From Salirhabdus euzebyi (GTDB lineage: Bacteria; Bacillota; Bacilli; Bacillales; Alkalibacillaceae), in NCBI RefSeq assembly GCF_014207435.1, contig NZ_JACHGH010000004.1, positions 310,001-374,000 on the forward strand: a stretch of 64,000 nt of DNA, read 5' to 3'. A model generated the notes under the pieces. It did no database searches, was not told the DNA's origin, and was given only the letters and a program-made list of their open reading frames with translations. A program made the translations under genes and the position numbers. Below are positions 16,680 through 24,738 of the stretch, piece by piece (positions within the stretch are counted from its first letter, which is position 1; each line of letters begins with the position of its first letter).

Positions 16680-17669
16680 TTATTTTCCTATCAATGAATT
16701 ACGGTAAGCTTCTACTTTTTGTTGAAGTTTTTTTGTTAAGGGTGCTAGCCAATCCGGTTGGTCTCCTGCTTCCTTAATATCTAAAGTGCGTAAAAGCCTA
16801 CTAAACTGAATTAATTGATGCATTCTTGAAAAAAGCTGTAAATCTTTTAGCAGAGCCATATCTACTGTTAACTCTGTTTCATATCCTTTTATAAAAGTAG
16901 CCATCAAAGGATCATCTAAGGTTATTCCTCTGTCTAATAAATCTCTTAATGCAAATGCAATATCTGCTACAAACCAATAATTCGCAGATTCATCAAAATC
17001 AATCATACCGATTTCATTGTTTTCCCATCTTAAGTTATCGAGCTCAAAATCGTAATGAATTAAACCAAAATTATCGGAAGTGATAGGAAGCAGATCAGCC
17101 CATGTTTGGATTAATTCTAATTCTTGTAGGGCTTCCGTTTCTTCTTTCGGTAACATTTTTTTCACCTTTAAAAGTTGTTCTTTCCAGTTACTTCGCGCTG
17201 TTTTTAGTTCAACAGGTGCATCTTTGAAAGCTTGATGAAGTTGACCTAACGCCTTTCCCCAAATAAAATAATCTTTTTCATTCAGTTCTTCTACTTCTAA
17301 TTGCTTCCCAGTAAAACCTTCAAATAAGACAGCGCAAAATGTCCCTATTTCTGTTTCAACAACTTCCATATAATTATTTGTTTTTGATAAAATAGGTTGT
17401 GCCGCTTTTACTTGCTTGCTTTTTAAATAATGTAAAATATTTAGTTCAGATTGAGTCGTTTGGAAATCGCGCTCTGATAGATCATTGAAACGTAAAAATC
17501 TTACCTTGCCATTTTGCTTACAAACAAAAATAAAATTGGCAGATGCACGAATGTAATAAACCGAACCCTCATCATATCCCCATCTGTCTAATATTTGCTC
17601 GGCTAGGGGACTTCTCCAGTTGTGATCAACTGTTGCAACTACTTTTTTCATCGTACTTAATTTCATCAT
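16680..17669 (-). CDS. Phosphotransferase (APH/choline kinase-like) family protein, YerI-like
   Basis: A 329-residue kinase-like protein of the aminoglycoside phosphotransferase fold. The catalytic loop is LIHYDFELDNLRW (Asp and Asn in the HxDxxxxN pattern) and the metal site is MIDFDESANYWF, both typical. The N-lobe has FLRFNDLSERDFQ and a hinge-like CAVLFEGFTG. B. subtilis YerI and homoserine kinase-like proteins share this layout; the small-molecule substrate is not known. GGAGG lies 10 bases before a tandem ATGATG. Confidence 0.82.
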   Translation of the reverse strand: MMKLSTMKKVVATVDHNWRSPLAEQILDRWGYDEGSVYYIRASANFIFVCKQNGKVRFLRFNDLSERDFQTTQSELNILHYLKSKQVKAAQPILSKTNNYMEVVETEIGTFCAVLFEGFTGKQLEVEELNEKDYFIWGKALGQLHQAFKDAPVELKTARSNWKEQLLKVKKMLPKEETEALQELELIQTWADLLPITSDNFGLIHYDFELDNLRWENNEIGMIDFDESANYWFVADIAFALRDLLDRGITLDDPLMATFIKGYETELTVDMALLKDLQLFSRMHQLIQFSRLLRTLDIKEAGDQPDWLAPLTKKLQQKVEAYRNSLIGK

Positions 17670-17785
17670 ACATTTTCATCCTCCAAATTTATAGAAGGTC
17701 ACCTTAGAAAAAAATGGAGGGGGACTACGAGAGCATAAAAAAACACAGAATTACTTTTTCTAACCCTGTGCTGTGATTTCATACC

Positions 17786-17810
17786 AAAAAAGCCCACAAC
17801 CTATGTAGGC
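17786..17810 (-). terminator. Minus-strand terminator of the short 17.9-kb transcript
   Basis: Read on minus: GCCTACA, loop TAGGT, TGTGGGC, then TTTTTT. A second hairpin with an even longer T-run (CACAG...CTGTG, then T7) lies about 40 bases further on. Confidence 0.6.
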
Positions 17811-17828
17811 TCTCAACTTTTGCGATAT

Positions 17829-17903
17829 TTACAAAGTGAATAGACCGCTAGAGTGAGAGGCAATACATTTAGTTCCCAAGGTTAACTTCACTAATTTAAG
17901 CAT
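17829..17903 (-). CDS. 24-residue ORF in a short self-contained transcript
   Basis: A minus-strand ORF starting MLKLVKLTLGTKCIASHSSG, preceded by GGGAGTGAGG 7 bases from the ATG. It has its own promoter and terminator and so would make an RNA of about 130 nt. Family unknown. The layout (strong ribosome binding site, tiny ORF, double terminators) is like that of type I toxin mRNAs or dual-function small RNAs, but the peptide is not hydrophobic enough to assert a toxin. It may be an sRNA with a fortuitous ORF. Confidence 0.4.
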   Translation of the reverse strand: MLKLVKLTLGTKCIASHSSGLFTL

Positions 17904-17938
17904 TGCAATACCTCACTCCCTTCTTTAGAATTAAGGAA

Positions 17939-17968
17939 ATTATACCAAATAACACCAAATTTGGTCAA
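17939..17968 (-). promoter_or_regulatory. SigmaA-like promoter for the short transcript
   Basis: On minus: TTGACC (17968-17963), an 18-bp spacer and TATAAT (17944-17939). The -35 box overlaps the last bases of the ArsA gene. Confidence 0.6.
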
Positions 17969-18930
17969 TTAGGTAATGAAGTTTCCTCTTGTAATGACTT
18001 TTGAATATGATTGGAAAAATGAGTTAGTTTCTCCATATCTGAAACATCCTCTTCAAATAGAGGAACCTTGATAAACGTTTGCTTTCTAAATGATTGTTTA
18101 ATTTTATGCAGATAATTCTTCTCTTGTAGTCTTCGTTTTTGTAAGAAAACCCCATCAGCATGATCTGGAAGTACTTTATTAACGATAAGGGTACGCACGT
18201 GAAGATGGTACTTGTCCAATTGTTGGATTGCTTTTTCTGTTTCTAAAATTGGCAACCTCTCTGGTATTAACACAAAAGTAAACCCTGTCTTGATCGGATC
18301 TAGAATGATTTTCCGGACAGCAGCAAATTTATCTTTTCGTTGTTGAAGAACGTCATAAATTGGATCCTCCAGCGGCTCTCCATCATTTAATAGCTGTGTA
18401 TAGTTATCGTTAATTTTTTTTCGTCTGTCCATCATCCCGTCTATCCAAACACTCATTAATTCTGGAAGGGTAAGTAACCGTATCGTATGCCCCGTAGGTG
18501 CTGTATCAAAAATGATTTTATCGTAATTTTCTTTTTCCTCTATAATAATTGAGACGATACGATCAAATAAAGCTGCTTCATCTGCCCCAGGAGAAGCGCT
18601 AGCCATATCAATTTGACGGTGAACCTCCTCTACCATACGGGATTTGACTAAACCCTTTAAGTTATCTTTCACCGATTCGATATATCTTTTCGCCTCCAAC
18701 TCCGGATTAATCTCAATTCCCCAAAGATTGTTGGCTAACTTTGTTTTCCTATTGCCGACCTTTTGATGAAAAATATCCCCTAAATTATGAGCTGGATCAG
18801 TGGAAACGATTAATGTTTTCTCATTTCCTTGTGAGAAGGCTAAGGCAAGTGCAGCAGAAGAGGTTGATTTCCCAACACCGCCTTTTCCTCCTACGAAAAT
18901 AATTTGCTTATTTTGTAATGTATTCAACAT
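17965..18930 (-). CDS. ArsA/Get3-family ATPase
   Basis: A 321-residue soluble ATPase of the ArsA/GET3 class in the SIMIBI group. The deviant Walker A is perfect: GGKGGVGKST (residues 14-23), including the signature Lys. Switch I is STDPAHNLGD and switch II/Walker B is FDTAPTGHTIRLL. It is a single-domain protein without the tandem duplication of E. coli ArsA. No arsB pump or ArsR is adjacent; instead it follows the cory-CC-star gene (43-base gap), a pairing known for this ATPase subfamily. It may therefore act in membrane- or tail-anchored-protein handling rather than arsenite export. Confidence 0.88.
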   Translation of the reverse strand: MLNTLQNKQIIFVGGKGGVGKSTSSAALALAFSQGNEKTLIVSTDPAHNLGDIFHQKVGNRKTKLANNLWGIEINPELEAKRYIESVKDNLKGLVKSRMVEEVHRQIDMASASPGADEAALFDRIVSIIIEEKENYDKIIFDTAPTGHTIRLLTLPELMSVWIDGMMDRRKKINDNYTQLLNDGEPLEDPIYDVLQQRKDKFAAVRKIILDPIKTGFTFVLIPERLPILETEKAIQQLDKYHLHVRTLIVNKVLPDHADGVFLQKRRLQEKNYLHKIKQSFRKQTFIKVPLFEEDVSDMEKLTHFSNHIQKSLQEETSLPN

Positions 18931-18973
18931 TAGTACCTCCTTTGTTCTATCAACTGTTGGTAAGCTATGCTAA

Positions 18974-19237
18974 TTAACAACAACGAATTCCGTCCAATGG
19001 GGATTTTTCGATACCCATGCGCAAGTGCCAATCGTGAAACTTTTCGATTATATACGGATAAAGCTCTAGGGTGTAATAAAAGGCCGGATTCGGTATTCCG
19101 AGCATGTCGGAGTACAGGAGAAGTAAAAATAAATCATCCTCATCCCGCAGTTCCCGTGCTACCTCCGTTTTGTGGGGAAGGCTTAAAATTTCATCATATA
19201 ATTGGAATAATTTTTTTAACGAACCTCTTTTTGACAT
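18974..19237 (-). CDS. Cory-CC-star protein, partner of the ArsA-type ATPase
   Basis: An 87-residue protein with a Tyr/Leu-rich helical body (LFQLYDEILSLP, LLYSDMLGIPNPAFYYTLELYP) and a C-terminal Arg-Cys-Cys just before the stop, the feature that gives the cory-CC-star family its name. Family members are small, of unproven function, and encoded next to ArsA-family ATPases, exactly as here. The terminal Cys pair may bind a metal or be lipid-modified; that is inference. GGGGGG lies about 8 bases before the ATG. The pair appears to be a two-gene operon. Confidence 0.8.
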   Translation of the reverse strand: MSKRGSLKKLFQLYDEILSLPHKTEVARELRDEDDLFLLLLYSDMLGIPNPAFYYTLELYPYIIEKFHDWHLRMGIEKSPLDGIRCC

Positions 19238-19271
19238 CTTGTTCCATCCCCCCTTTATGCTACTAATATGT

Positions 19272-19322
19272 AAAAAAAGAAAAGGACAGACCCCATTGTG
19301 ATAAAAACTTTGGAGTCTGACC
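19272..19322 (-). terminator. Terminator of cstA, with REP-like arms
   Basis: On minus, GGTCAGACTCCA pairs with TGGGGTCTGTCC (one mismatch, one wobble), followed by a T-rich tract (TTTTCTTTTTTT). The arms resemble the GGGTCTGACCC-type palindromes scattered in many Bacillus genomes. Confidence 0.75.
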
Positions 19323-19336
19323 CAATGTATTAGCTT

Positions 19337-21064
19337 TTAGGAAACGTGGTCATCCTTTTTTGATAGAGCAGAAATGGCAGTAAGCAAAATCCAAAGAGCA
19401 AATACTAATATAATAGCTCCGAAGATAAAGAGGAGCATATTTGCTTCTTCACCTCTAGCCCCAGACCAAACGAAGACGACTTGATTAATCATAGCCCACA
19501 TGGTCATAAAGAGCAGGAACACCATCGGAATAAAGGCAGGCATATAGTTTCTGCCTTGGCGCTTTAGCCAAATTGCAATAAGCAATAAACTAATACCCGC
19601 AAGAAGCTGATTGGATGTTCCGAATAACGGCCATAATAGGTATCCACCAGAACCAAAGCCATTCGGTCCTTCTGGCAGTAATGTAAGCGCAGCACTTGAC
19701 ACAACTGCAATAGTAGTAGCAACATGTGTTTTTGTCATTGGTTTAATGTTGTATTCTAATCCAAGCTCTGCAATAATATAGCGCATTAGTCGAACGGATG
19801 AATCAAGCGTTGTTGCCGCAAAGCTCACTACAATTACGGAAACAATCGTAGAAGCAACTACTGCTGGGATTCCAAGACCAGTTGCTAGTTGGCCAGCACC
19901 TTGAATGAAAGTACCTAATCCAGCACCGTTTGCAGCCGTAAATCCGCTGTATGTTGCGGTAAATTCATCAATAGAAGGGAAGAAGGTTACTACCGCAATA
20001 ATCGCGATAAGAGCTAGGGCTCCCTCACCAATAGCCCCTAAATAACCTACAAAACGTGCATCTGTCTCCTTGTCTAGCTGTTTAGAGGTTGTGCCTGAGG
20101 ACACTAAGCCATGGAAACCGGAAATGGCACCACAGGCAATGGTAATAAAGAGTAATGGAAACCAAGAAGTGTCTGCGTTTGAATTCGTAACTGGTGCAGT
20201 AATTTCTGGATTTGTAAAAAGTAACCCTAAATATAAAATACCAAGACCTACAACTAATTGATGAGAGTTAATGTAATCCCTTGGTTGTAAAAGCTTCCAT
20301 ACAGGTAAAGTGGAAGCGATATAAACGTAGATCATTAAAATGATGATCCAAATAAAGAATGCCGAAGCGGTTGTGGATAGGCCGAATAAACCAGTACCAT
20401 TTTCCCCGCCCATGTATTGAACGAAATCGATTTGTAAAGCTGGTACGTAGCTGGCAATAATAGCAGCAAGATACATAATAACTAAGGCAATTACGGAAGG
20501 AAGTAGCATTCCACCTTTGCGTTTATATACGCGATAGCCAATCCAAATAGCAAGAGGTATTTGAATAAACACAGCAATCACGCTTGCAGGGAAAGAAATA
20601 AATAACTTAGCAATAACCCAGGCGAACACAGCGTTTACCATTAAAACAAGTAATAAGATTATAAATAGGAATAAAATTTTTGCCTTTTGCCCAATTAATT
20701 TGTTTGCTAGCGTTCCGACAGACTGCCCTTTATTCCGCACCGAAAGAACAATGGTTCCGAAATCATGTACACCGGCTGCAAATACAGTACCGAGCACAAC
20801 CCATAGTAATGCAGGTAGCCAACCCCAGTAAACCGCAATAGCTGGACCAACGATTGGAGCTGCCCCTGCAACGGATGTAAAGTGGTGCCCCCATAATACT
20901 AATTTATTGGTTGGAACGTAATCCACTCCATCGTTATAGCGATTTGCTGGAGTTACATAGTTTGGATCTAATTTATAAATCCTTTCGGCTAAAAATTTGG
21001 AATAAAAGCGATAACCAAAGAAGAAGATGATACCACCAAATACGGCTAACCAAATAGCACTCAT
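19337..21064 (-). CDS. cstA: Carbon starvation protein CstA-family transporter
   Basis: A 575-residue integral membrane protein with about 16-18 transmembrane segments. CstA features seen: DPNYVTPANRYNDGVDYVPT near the N-terminus, LWGHHFTSVAGAAPIVGPAIAVYWGW, GTVFAAGVHDF, and GFGSGGYLLWPLFGTSNQLL near the C-terminus. CstA-type carriers take up pyruvate and peptides in carbon starvation. The ATG at 21064 is chosen because GAGGAGG lies 8 bases upstream; a longer frame reaches 21118 but has no ribosome binding site. A CcpA cre site lies in the leader, which fits catabolite control. Confidence 0.93.
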   Translation of the reverse strand: MSAIWLAVFGGIIFFFGYRFYSKFLAERIYKLDPNYVTPANRYNDGVDYVPTNKLVLWGHHFTSVAGAAPIVGPAIAVYWGWLPALLWVVLGTVFAAGVHDFGTIVLSVRNKGQSVGTLANKLIGQKAKILFLFIILLLVLMVNAVFAWVIAKLFISFPASVIAVFIQIPLAIWIGYRVYKRKGGMLLPSVIALVIMYLAAIIASYVPALQIDFVQYMGGENGTGLFGLSTTASAFFIWIIILMIYVYIASTLPVWKLLQPRDYINSHQLVVGLGILYLGLLFTNPEITAPVTNSNADTSWFPLLFITIACGAISGFHGLVSSGTTSKQLDKETDARFVGYLGAIGEGALALIAIIAVVTFFPSIDEFTATYSGFTAANGAGLGTFIQGAGQLATGLGIPAVVASTIVSVIVVSFAATTLDSSVRLMRYIIAELGLEYNIKPMTKTHVATTIAVVSSAALTLLPEGPNGFGSGGYLLWPLFGTSNQLLAGISLLLIAIWLKRQGRNYMPAFIPMVFLLFMTMWAMINQVVFVWSGARGEEANMLLFIFGAIILVFALWILLTAISALSKKDDHVS

Positions 21065-21102
21065 TTTTATGTCCTCCTCTACAAAAATAGTAAGTGGAAA
21101 AT

Positions 21103-21118
21103 TTGAAATCGCTTCCAA
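21103..21118 (-). promoter_or_regulatory. CcpA cre site in the cstA leader
   Basis: TTGAAATCGCTTCCAA matches WTGNAANCGNWNNCAW at all fixed positions. It lies 39-55 bases before the cstA start and inside an inverted repeat TAGTAAGT/ACTTACTA (21088-21133), where CcpA could act as a roadblock or promoter repressor. Confidence 0.65.
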
Positions 21119-21398
21119 ATCTCCTACTTACTACTTGTATATATTAAAAGGTGGGACAAATAATGCCTTATTTTTTAAATTTAATAGCCTAGGGCATGAA
21201 ATTGATAGCCTCATATAGACTAATTGAGTTGATTGAGCAGTGGAAAAAGAAATGGTTCCGTAAAAACAACGAACATAAAAAATAGTAAACCGATGGAGCG
21301 TAGACATGTCTAGTTCACAATAATGGGAGAAAAAAAGTGGGTTTTCTACGTTAAATTTTAGGTCATGCCGCATAACATAGACTAAAGGTGGGATATAA
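21119..21398. other. Intergenic region between divergent cstA and DehI-like genes
   Basis: It must contain both promoters. Apart from the right arm of the cstA leader repeat I see no gene, RNA or clear hairpin; ORFs here are short shadows. Confidence 0.5.
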
Positions 21399-22226
21399 AT
21401 GACAAAAGATATTTTTGGCGTACCTGAAGTGATGGAAGGCGAGGCCACTGGCCGATTAAAGTTTATGTATGAGGACATCAAATTCATTTTAAAGGTTCCT
21501 ATAGTAAACTTTATGTTTCGAACATTAGCATTGTATGAACAATTTTTAGTGCTAGGCTGGAATCAGATTCGACTTAATATGATAACGATCAATATGGAAA
21601 GGGCTGCACAAAAAATACGCTATCCTTCCATCGATGTACAAGTTCCTAAAGAAAATTGGAATCTTTATTACGATAAAGCCACTATTGAGAGAATAAAAAG
21701 AGTCATTTTTACATTTAACTATGTGAACACGAAGTTATTACTCATTGCTTCTGCTTGGGAAGAAAGTTTAGCGAACCGTCCAATAAAGGGTGGAGGAGAT
21801 GTGGAAGGATATATTCAACCAGGGGTTATTCACCAGCTTCCAAACATTGAACTTATTTCTATACAACAGACTACTCCTCAAGTAAGAAGGCTCCTTTTAG
21901 ATATCATGAACAAGCATCGTTCCTTTGATATAGCAAGCGATTTCCGCGCATTAGCAAAATATCCGATATTCTTAGAAAAGAGTTGGGAGGGATTAGACAC
22001 ATATGTAGGATCAGATCACTATCTTTTATTATCAAAAAAGATAAAAGAACAATCCATTACATTAGCCCATCAAATGCCCTTCTCGGTTACAATAAATCGC
22101 CCTCAATTAACACCTTTTTACTCCAATCGTGACATCGCTGGAATAATGGGAGTTGTTGCTATGTTTCAGGATTTCCTACCCGGGCTCATTATTGATGGTG
22201 AATATTTTAGAAGAATGATTTTATGA
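21399..22226 (+). CDS. DehI-family (halocarboxylic acid dehalogenase-like) protein
   Basis: A 275-residue all-helical protein of the DehI group, built from two related halves. Family-like stretches are YDKATIERIKRVIFTFNYVN with NTKLLLIASAWEESL, and the second-half repeat around LRALAKYPIFLEKSWEGLDTYVG. DehI enzymes hydrolyse 2-haloacids; many Firmicute members are labelled this way from sequence only, and the catalytic Asp/Asn pair cannot be verified by eye, so dehalogenation is unproven. AAAGGTGGGA precedes the ATG. No metabolic partner genes lie nearby. Confidence 0.7.
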   Translation: MTKDIFGVPEVMEGEATGRLKFMYEDIKFILKVPIVNFMFRTLALYEQFLVLGWNQIRLNMITINMERAAQKIRYPSIDVQVPKENWNLYYDKATIERIKRVIFTFNYVNTKLLLIASAWEESLANRPIKGGGDVEGYIQPGVIHQLPNIELISIQQTTPQVRRLLLDIMNKHRSFDIASDFRALAKYPIFLEKSWEGLDTYVGSDHYLLLSKKIKEQSITLAHQMPFSVTINRPQLTPFYSNRDIAGIMGVVAMFQDFLPGLIIDGEYFRRMIL

Positions 22227-22320
22227 ACATGTCAACCCCCTCCTTTTTAAACAACTGATTTTCATATGCAAATTTTAAAATTTAAGCGTCCATTTTTTCA
22301 AAATTCAGCTACAAACCCAA

Positions 22321-22348
22321 ACATTATAAGTCCACTGTACATAGTGTG
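22321..22348 (+). promoter_or_regulatory. SigmaK-like promoter of the second YjcZ gene
   Basis: AC (22321-22322), 17 bp, then CATAGTGTG (22340-22348), which keeps CATA but not the final TA. The flanks (CCANAC upstream, GTGTAAGATATAAA downstream) match the first YjcZ promoter. Confidence 0.5.
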
Positions 22349-22389
22349 ATTAGTGTAAGATATAAAAATGTTAAAAGGAGGATTTGATT

Positions 22390-22545
22390 ATGGGCTTCGG
22401 ATATGGCGGTTATGGATATGGCGCTTATGGAGCACCAGTTGCGGGAGCAGGCTATGGCGCAGGCTATGGTGCCGGCGGTGGCTTTGCGTTGATCGTAGTA
22501 TTGTTTATCTTGTTAATCATCGTTGGTGCAACTTGGGCATACTAA
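22390..22545 (+). CDS. YjcZ family sporulation mini-protein (long form)
   Basis: A 51-residue protein: a Gly/Tyr/Ala-rich N-terminal repeat region (MGFGYGGYGYGAYGAPVAGA and on) and one hydrophobic helix, [18 protein letters not shown]. The helix is almost identical to that of the first YjcZ protein at 15979, so the two are paralogues that differ in their Gly/Tyr head. GGAGG precedes the ATG by 8 bases. Sporulation-linked by family and promoter. Confidence 0.88.
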   Translation: MGFGYGGYGYGAYGAPVAGAGYGAGYGAGGGFALIVVLFILLIIVGATWAY

Positions 22546-22576
22546 GCCCATCATAAAATGAGCTACAAGTAAAAAT

Positions 22577-22612
22577 AAGCTCCTCTGTGCATAAGCATGG
22601 AGGAGCTTTATC
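22577..22612 (+). terminator. Terminator of the second YjcZ gene
   Basis: A perfect 9-bp stem, AAGCTCCTC with GAGGAGCTT, and a 14-base loop, with TTTATCTT overlapping and following the right arm. Confidence 0.75.
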
Positions 22613-22654
22613 TTGTTCTAATAAGTTTGACTATTTCCAGGGCAATAACTTATG

Positions 22655-22867
22655 TTAAAACATATTGTTGGATGACCATTCTGCATAGGATCCACTACCA
22701 TTACACCCTTGGCATTCAAAAGGTGCAGCATAGTACATTTCACTATGAGTGATATGGTGGAACCCTTTTCCAGCACAATCAGGACAAATTCCTAAGCTTT
22801 CCATTTCAGAAAGTTTTTTCTCGCGTCTGTTCTCACGCCATTCATTAACAGAACTCAAAAATCCCAT
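22655..22867 (-). CDS. Small zinc-ribbon-like protein with two CxxCxGxG-type motifs
   Basis: A 70-residue protein. A basic N-terminal helix (NEWRENRREKKLSEME) is followed by CPDCAGKGF and CQGCNGSGS, two DnaJ-like CxxCxG knuckles that should bind one zinc ion. Such small proteins are common in Bacillus, but their role is unknown. The ATG at 22867 is chosen because GAGGTG precedes it by 6 bases; the GTG at 22876 lies in that ribosome binding site. Confidence 0.75.
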   Translation of the reverse strand: MGFLSSVNEWRENRREKKLSEMESLGICPDCAGKGFHHITHSEMYYAAPFECQGCNGSGSYAEWSSNNMF

Positions 22868-23011
22868 TTTTTTCACCTCGTGGCAAATTTTTAATTTTAG
22901 GATGTGAAGAAATTGGAATTTTATACTTTACATTTGTTGGTCTTTAAAGATATTTCGTTTTTTCCTTAAACTCCGAAGTAACTATAGGTTTGTGTTATGA
23001 TGAGTGCTATA

Positions 23012-23137
23012 CGACGCTTCGGCAGAATACTTCGCTTTCCACGGGCACGGCCTCAGCCTCCTCGCGGAAAACCACCGCTGCGGGGTCTTCAGACACGTGC
23101 TATCCCGTAGGAGTCTGCGTATTCTGCCTACGCTAAG
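23012..23137 (+). repeat. GC-rich dispersed repeat, copy A
   Basis: A ~125-bp element markedly richer in GC than its surroundings. The ends pair over 10 bp: GGCAGAATAC (23021-23030) with GTATTCTGCC (23119-23128). Internal landmarks shared with copies at 23267 and 41179 are CGCTTTCCACGGGC, CTCAGCCTCCTCGC and TCCCGTAGGAGTCT. No transposase is present; it behaves like a Bacillaceae palindromic intergenic repeat. Confidence 0.8.
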
Positions 23138-23266
23138 ATTGATTTTCTAATTCAAGGATAGTGGTAAACCATATAGGCATGTTAGATTAATTCTTCTTTA
23201 TCAATACGACTATATTATTAACTTTCCTTTTCCCAGCTCATCCGTACATTAAAGATAAGCACATGC

Positions 23267-23393
23267 TTAGCGAAGGAAATACACGTAGACTCCTACGGGA
23301 CAGCGAAGACGTTGAGACCCCACAGCGAGCGTTCTGTGCGAGTGAGGAGGCTCAGCGCGAGCCCGTGGAAAGCGTAGTGTATTTCCGTAGCGG
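23267..23393 (-). repeat. GC-rich dispersed repeat, copy B (inverted)
   Basis: The same family as copy A but in opposite orientation, 130 bp away. The ends pair as GGAAATACAC (23275-23284) with GTGTATTTCC (23377-23386), a different sequence from copy A with pairing kept. The 67-codon plus-strand ORF across it is a by-product. The flanks 23138-23266 and 23394-23640 hold no gene that I can support. Confidence 0.82.
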
Positions 23394-23658
23394 TTGGATT
23401 TGCACACATTTAGTTACGTCGCATTTACCATCAAAAGTTAGTAATATTTATTATGAAAAAATTTAAATAAATGTTTTACTAATAATGAGTACTTTGGAAA
23501 GATATGTAATAATAGATTATGAATTTAATAGTAAGTTACAAAGTGCATTTAAATTGGATGAGGTATGATGCTAGAAAAAGAGAGAGTATTTCCCGGTATT
23601 TCGGTTAGAAGTTTGATAATGTAACAGCAGCTATACTTAAAAAATTGGAGGAAAAGCT

Positions 23659-24198
23659 TTGCTATTTGAAAACAATAATTTATCCGTTCGATTACTAGAG
23701 GAAAAAGATAAAACTTGGTTAGTTAAATGGCTTTCCGACCCAAAAGTACTTCAATATTACGAGGGAAGAGATCGTCCCTTTGATTTAGCGTTAGTGGGAG
23801 AAAAGTTTTTCAGTAATAATCAAGCTGTGAACCGTTGTATTGTTTTATATGATGGGAAACCAATAGGTTACATTCAGTTCTACTTAGTAGAAGGAAAAGA
23901 AAGAGAGGAATATGGTTATCTCTCTCAAAGTGAAATTATTTACGGCACGGATCAATTTATTGGGGAAGTGGATTTTTGGAACCGAGGGATAGGGAAACTT
24001 CTCGTATCTTCAATAGTAGATTTTTTAACGAAGGATAGGAAGGCACACAAAATTGTGATGGATCCTCAGACTTGGAACGAGAGAGCTATAGCTTGTTATG
24101 AAAAATGTGGTTTTCAAAAAGTTAAGCTACTGCCTTTAAGAGAGTATCATGAAGGGACATATAGAGATTGTTGGTTAATGGAATATGATGCAAAATAG
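23659..24198 (+). CDS. GNAT family N-acetyltransferase (AAC(6')-like)
   Basis: A 179-residue acetyltransferase. It has the RLLEEKDKTWLVKWLSDPKVLQYY N-terminal pattern of AAC(6')/RimJ-type GNATs, IGEVDFWNRGIGKLLVSSIV as the acetyl-CoA loop, and DPQTWNERAIACYEKCGFQK as motif B. The overall layout is that of streptothricin/aminoglycoside 6'-acetyltransferases, but many house-keeping relatives exist, so resistance is not asserted. The start is TTG, supported by GGAGG 8 bases upstream. Confidence 0.82.
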   Translation: MLFENNNLSVRLLEEKDKTWLVKWLSDPKVLQYYEGRDRPFDLALVGEKFFSNNQAVNRCIVLYDGKPIGYIQFYLVEGKEREEYGYLSQSEIIYGTDQFIGEVDFWNRGIGKLLVSSIVDFLTKDRKAHKIVMDPQTWNERAIACYEKCGFQKVKLLPLREYHEGTYRDCWLMEYDAK

Positions 24199-24278
24199 TT
24201 TTGTACATAAATTAAATAACGAATGATTGAGACTAGGACAATAAAAGTGTGCAGTAATGAAAAGGAAGGTGTAATACG

Positions 24279-24725
24279 ATGAAAAAGTGGACGAAATCTA
24301 TTCAAATTAATGCGCCGATTGAGAAGGTATGGGAATTATTTAATCAATCCTCTCTGGATAATATGCAAAAGCTTATGCCGAAAGTAGTAAGTCATAAACC
24401 GGTTAAGGAGACGGAACAGGTAGTAGGAAGTATATATAAGCAACAATATCAAGAAGGAAAGCGAATAGAGGAATACGATGTGGAAACTTTAGACTATGTT
24501 GATGAGTCATCCAACAAAAAGTTAAAAATTGGTTTCACACTTGCAAATCTTTTTAATATTACTGCAACCTATGAATTAATTAAAATTGATGATGAAAAAA
24601 CGCTTTTTACGTATACAACTACGAACCAGGCATTAAAGTGGTATGTTAAAATCATGCTTTTCTTTGCCAATGATAAAGTAGTTAAAAAATTTATAAAAAG
24701 GGTAAAAAAGCTAGCAGAAGAATAA
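24279..24725 (+). CDS. SRPBCC family (START/polyketide cyclase-like) protein
   Basis: A 148-residue protein with the SRPBCC helix-grip fold: the opening KWTKSIQINAPIEKVWELFN is characteristic, followed by a beta-rich middle and the long C-terminal helix (KFIKRVKKLAEE). These proteins bind hydrophobic ligands in a deep pocket; the ligand is unknown. AAGGAAGGTG lies before the ATG. Its 3' end is shared with a terminator for the convergent vanW-like gene. Confidence 0.8.
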   Translation: MKKWTKSIQINAPIEKVWELFNQSSLDNMQKLMPKVVSHKPVKETEQVVGSIYKQQYQEGKRIEEYDVETLDYVDESSNKKLKIGFTLANLFNITATYELIKIDDEKTLFTYTTTNQALKWYVKIMLFFANDKVVKKFIKRVKKLAEE

Positions 24726-24738
24726 AAAGATCGCTAGC
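24703..24738 (-). terminator. Terminator of the VanW-family gene
   Basis: On minus: GCTAGC, a 17-base loop, GCTAGC, then TTTTTTACC. The short stem makes this moderate. It overlaps the 3' ends of both convergent genes. Confidence 0.5.

Noticed and set aside
21131-21487. 118-codon minus-strand ORF across the cstA/DehI intergenic region
   Set aside because: It overlaps the start of the well-supported DehI-like gene, lacks a ribosome binding site and has no family features.
23263-23466. 67-codon plus-strand ORF across repeat copy B
   Set aside because: It lies almost entirely within the GC-rich dispersed repeat, has an atypical composition and no ribosome binding site; it is a translation of the repeat.
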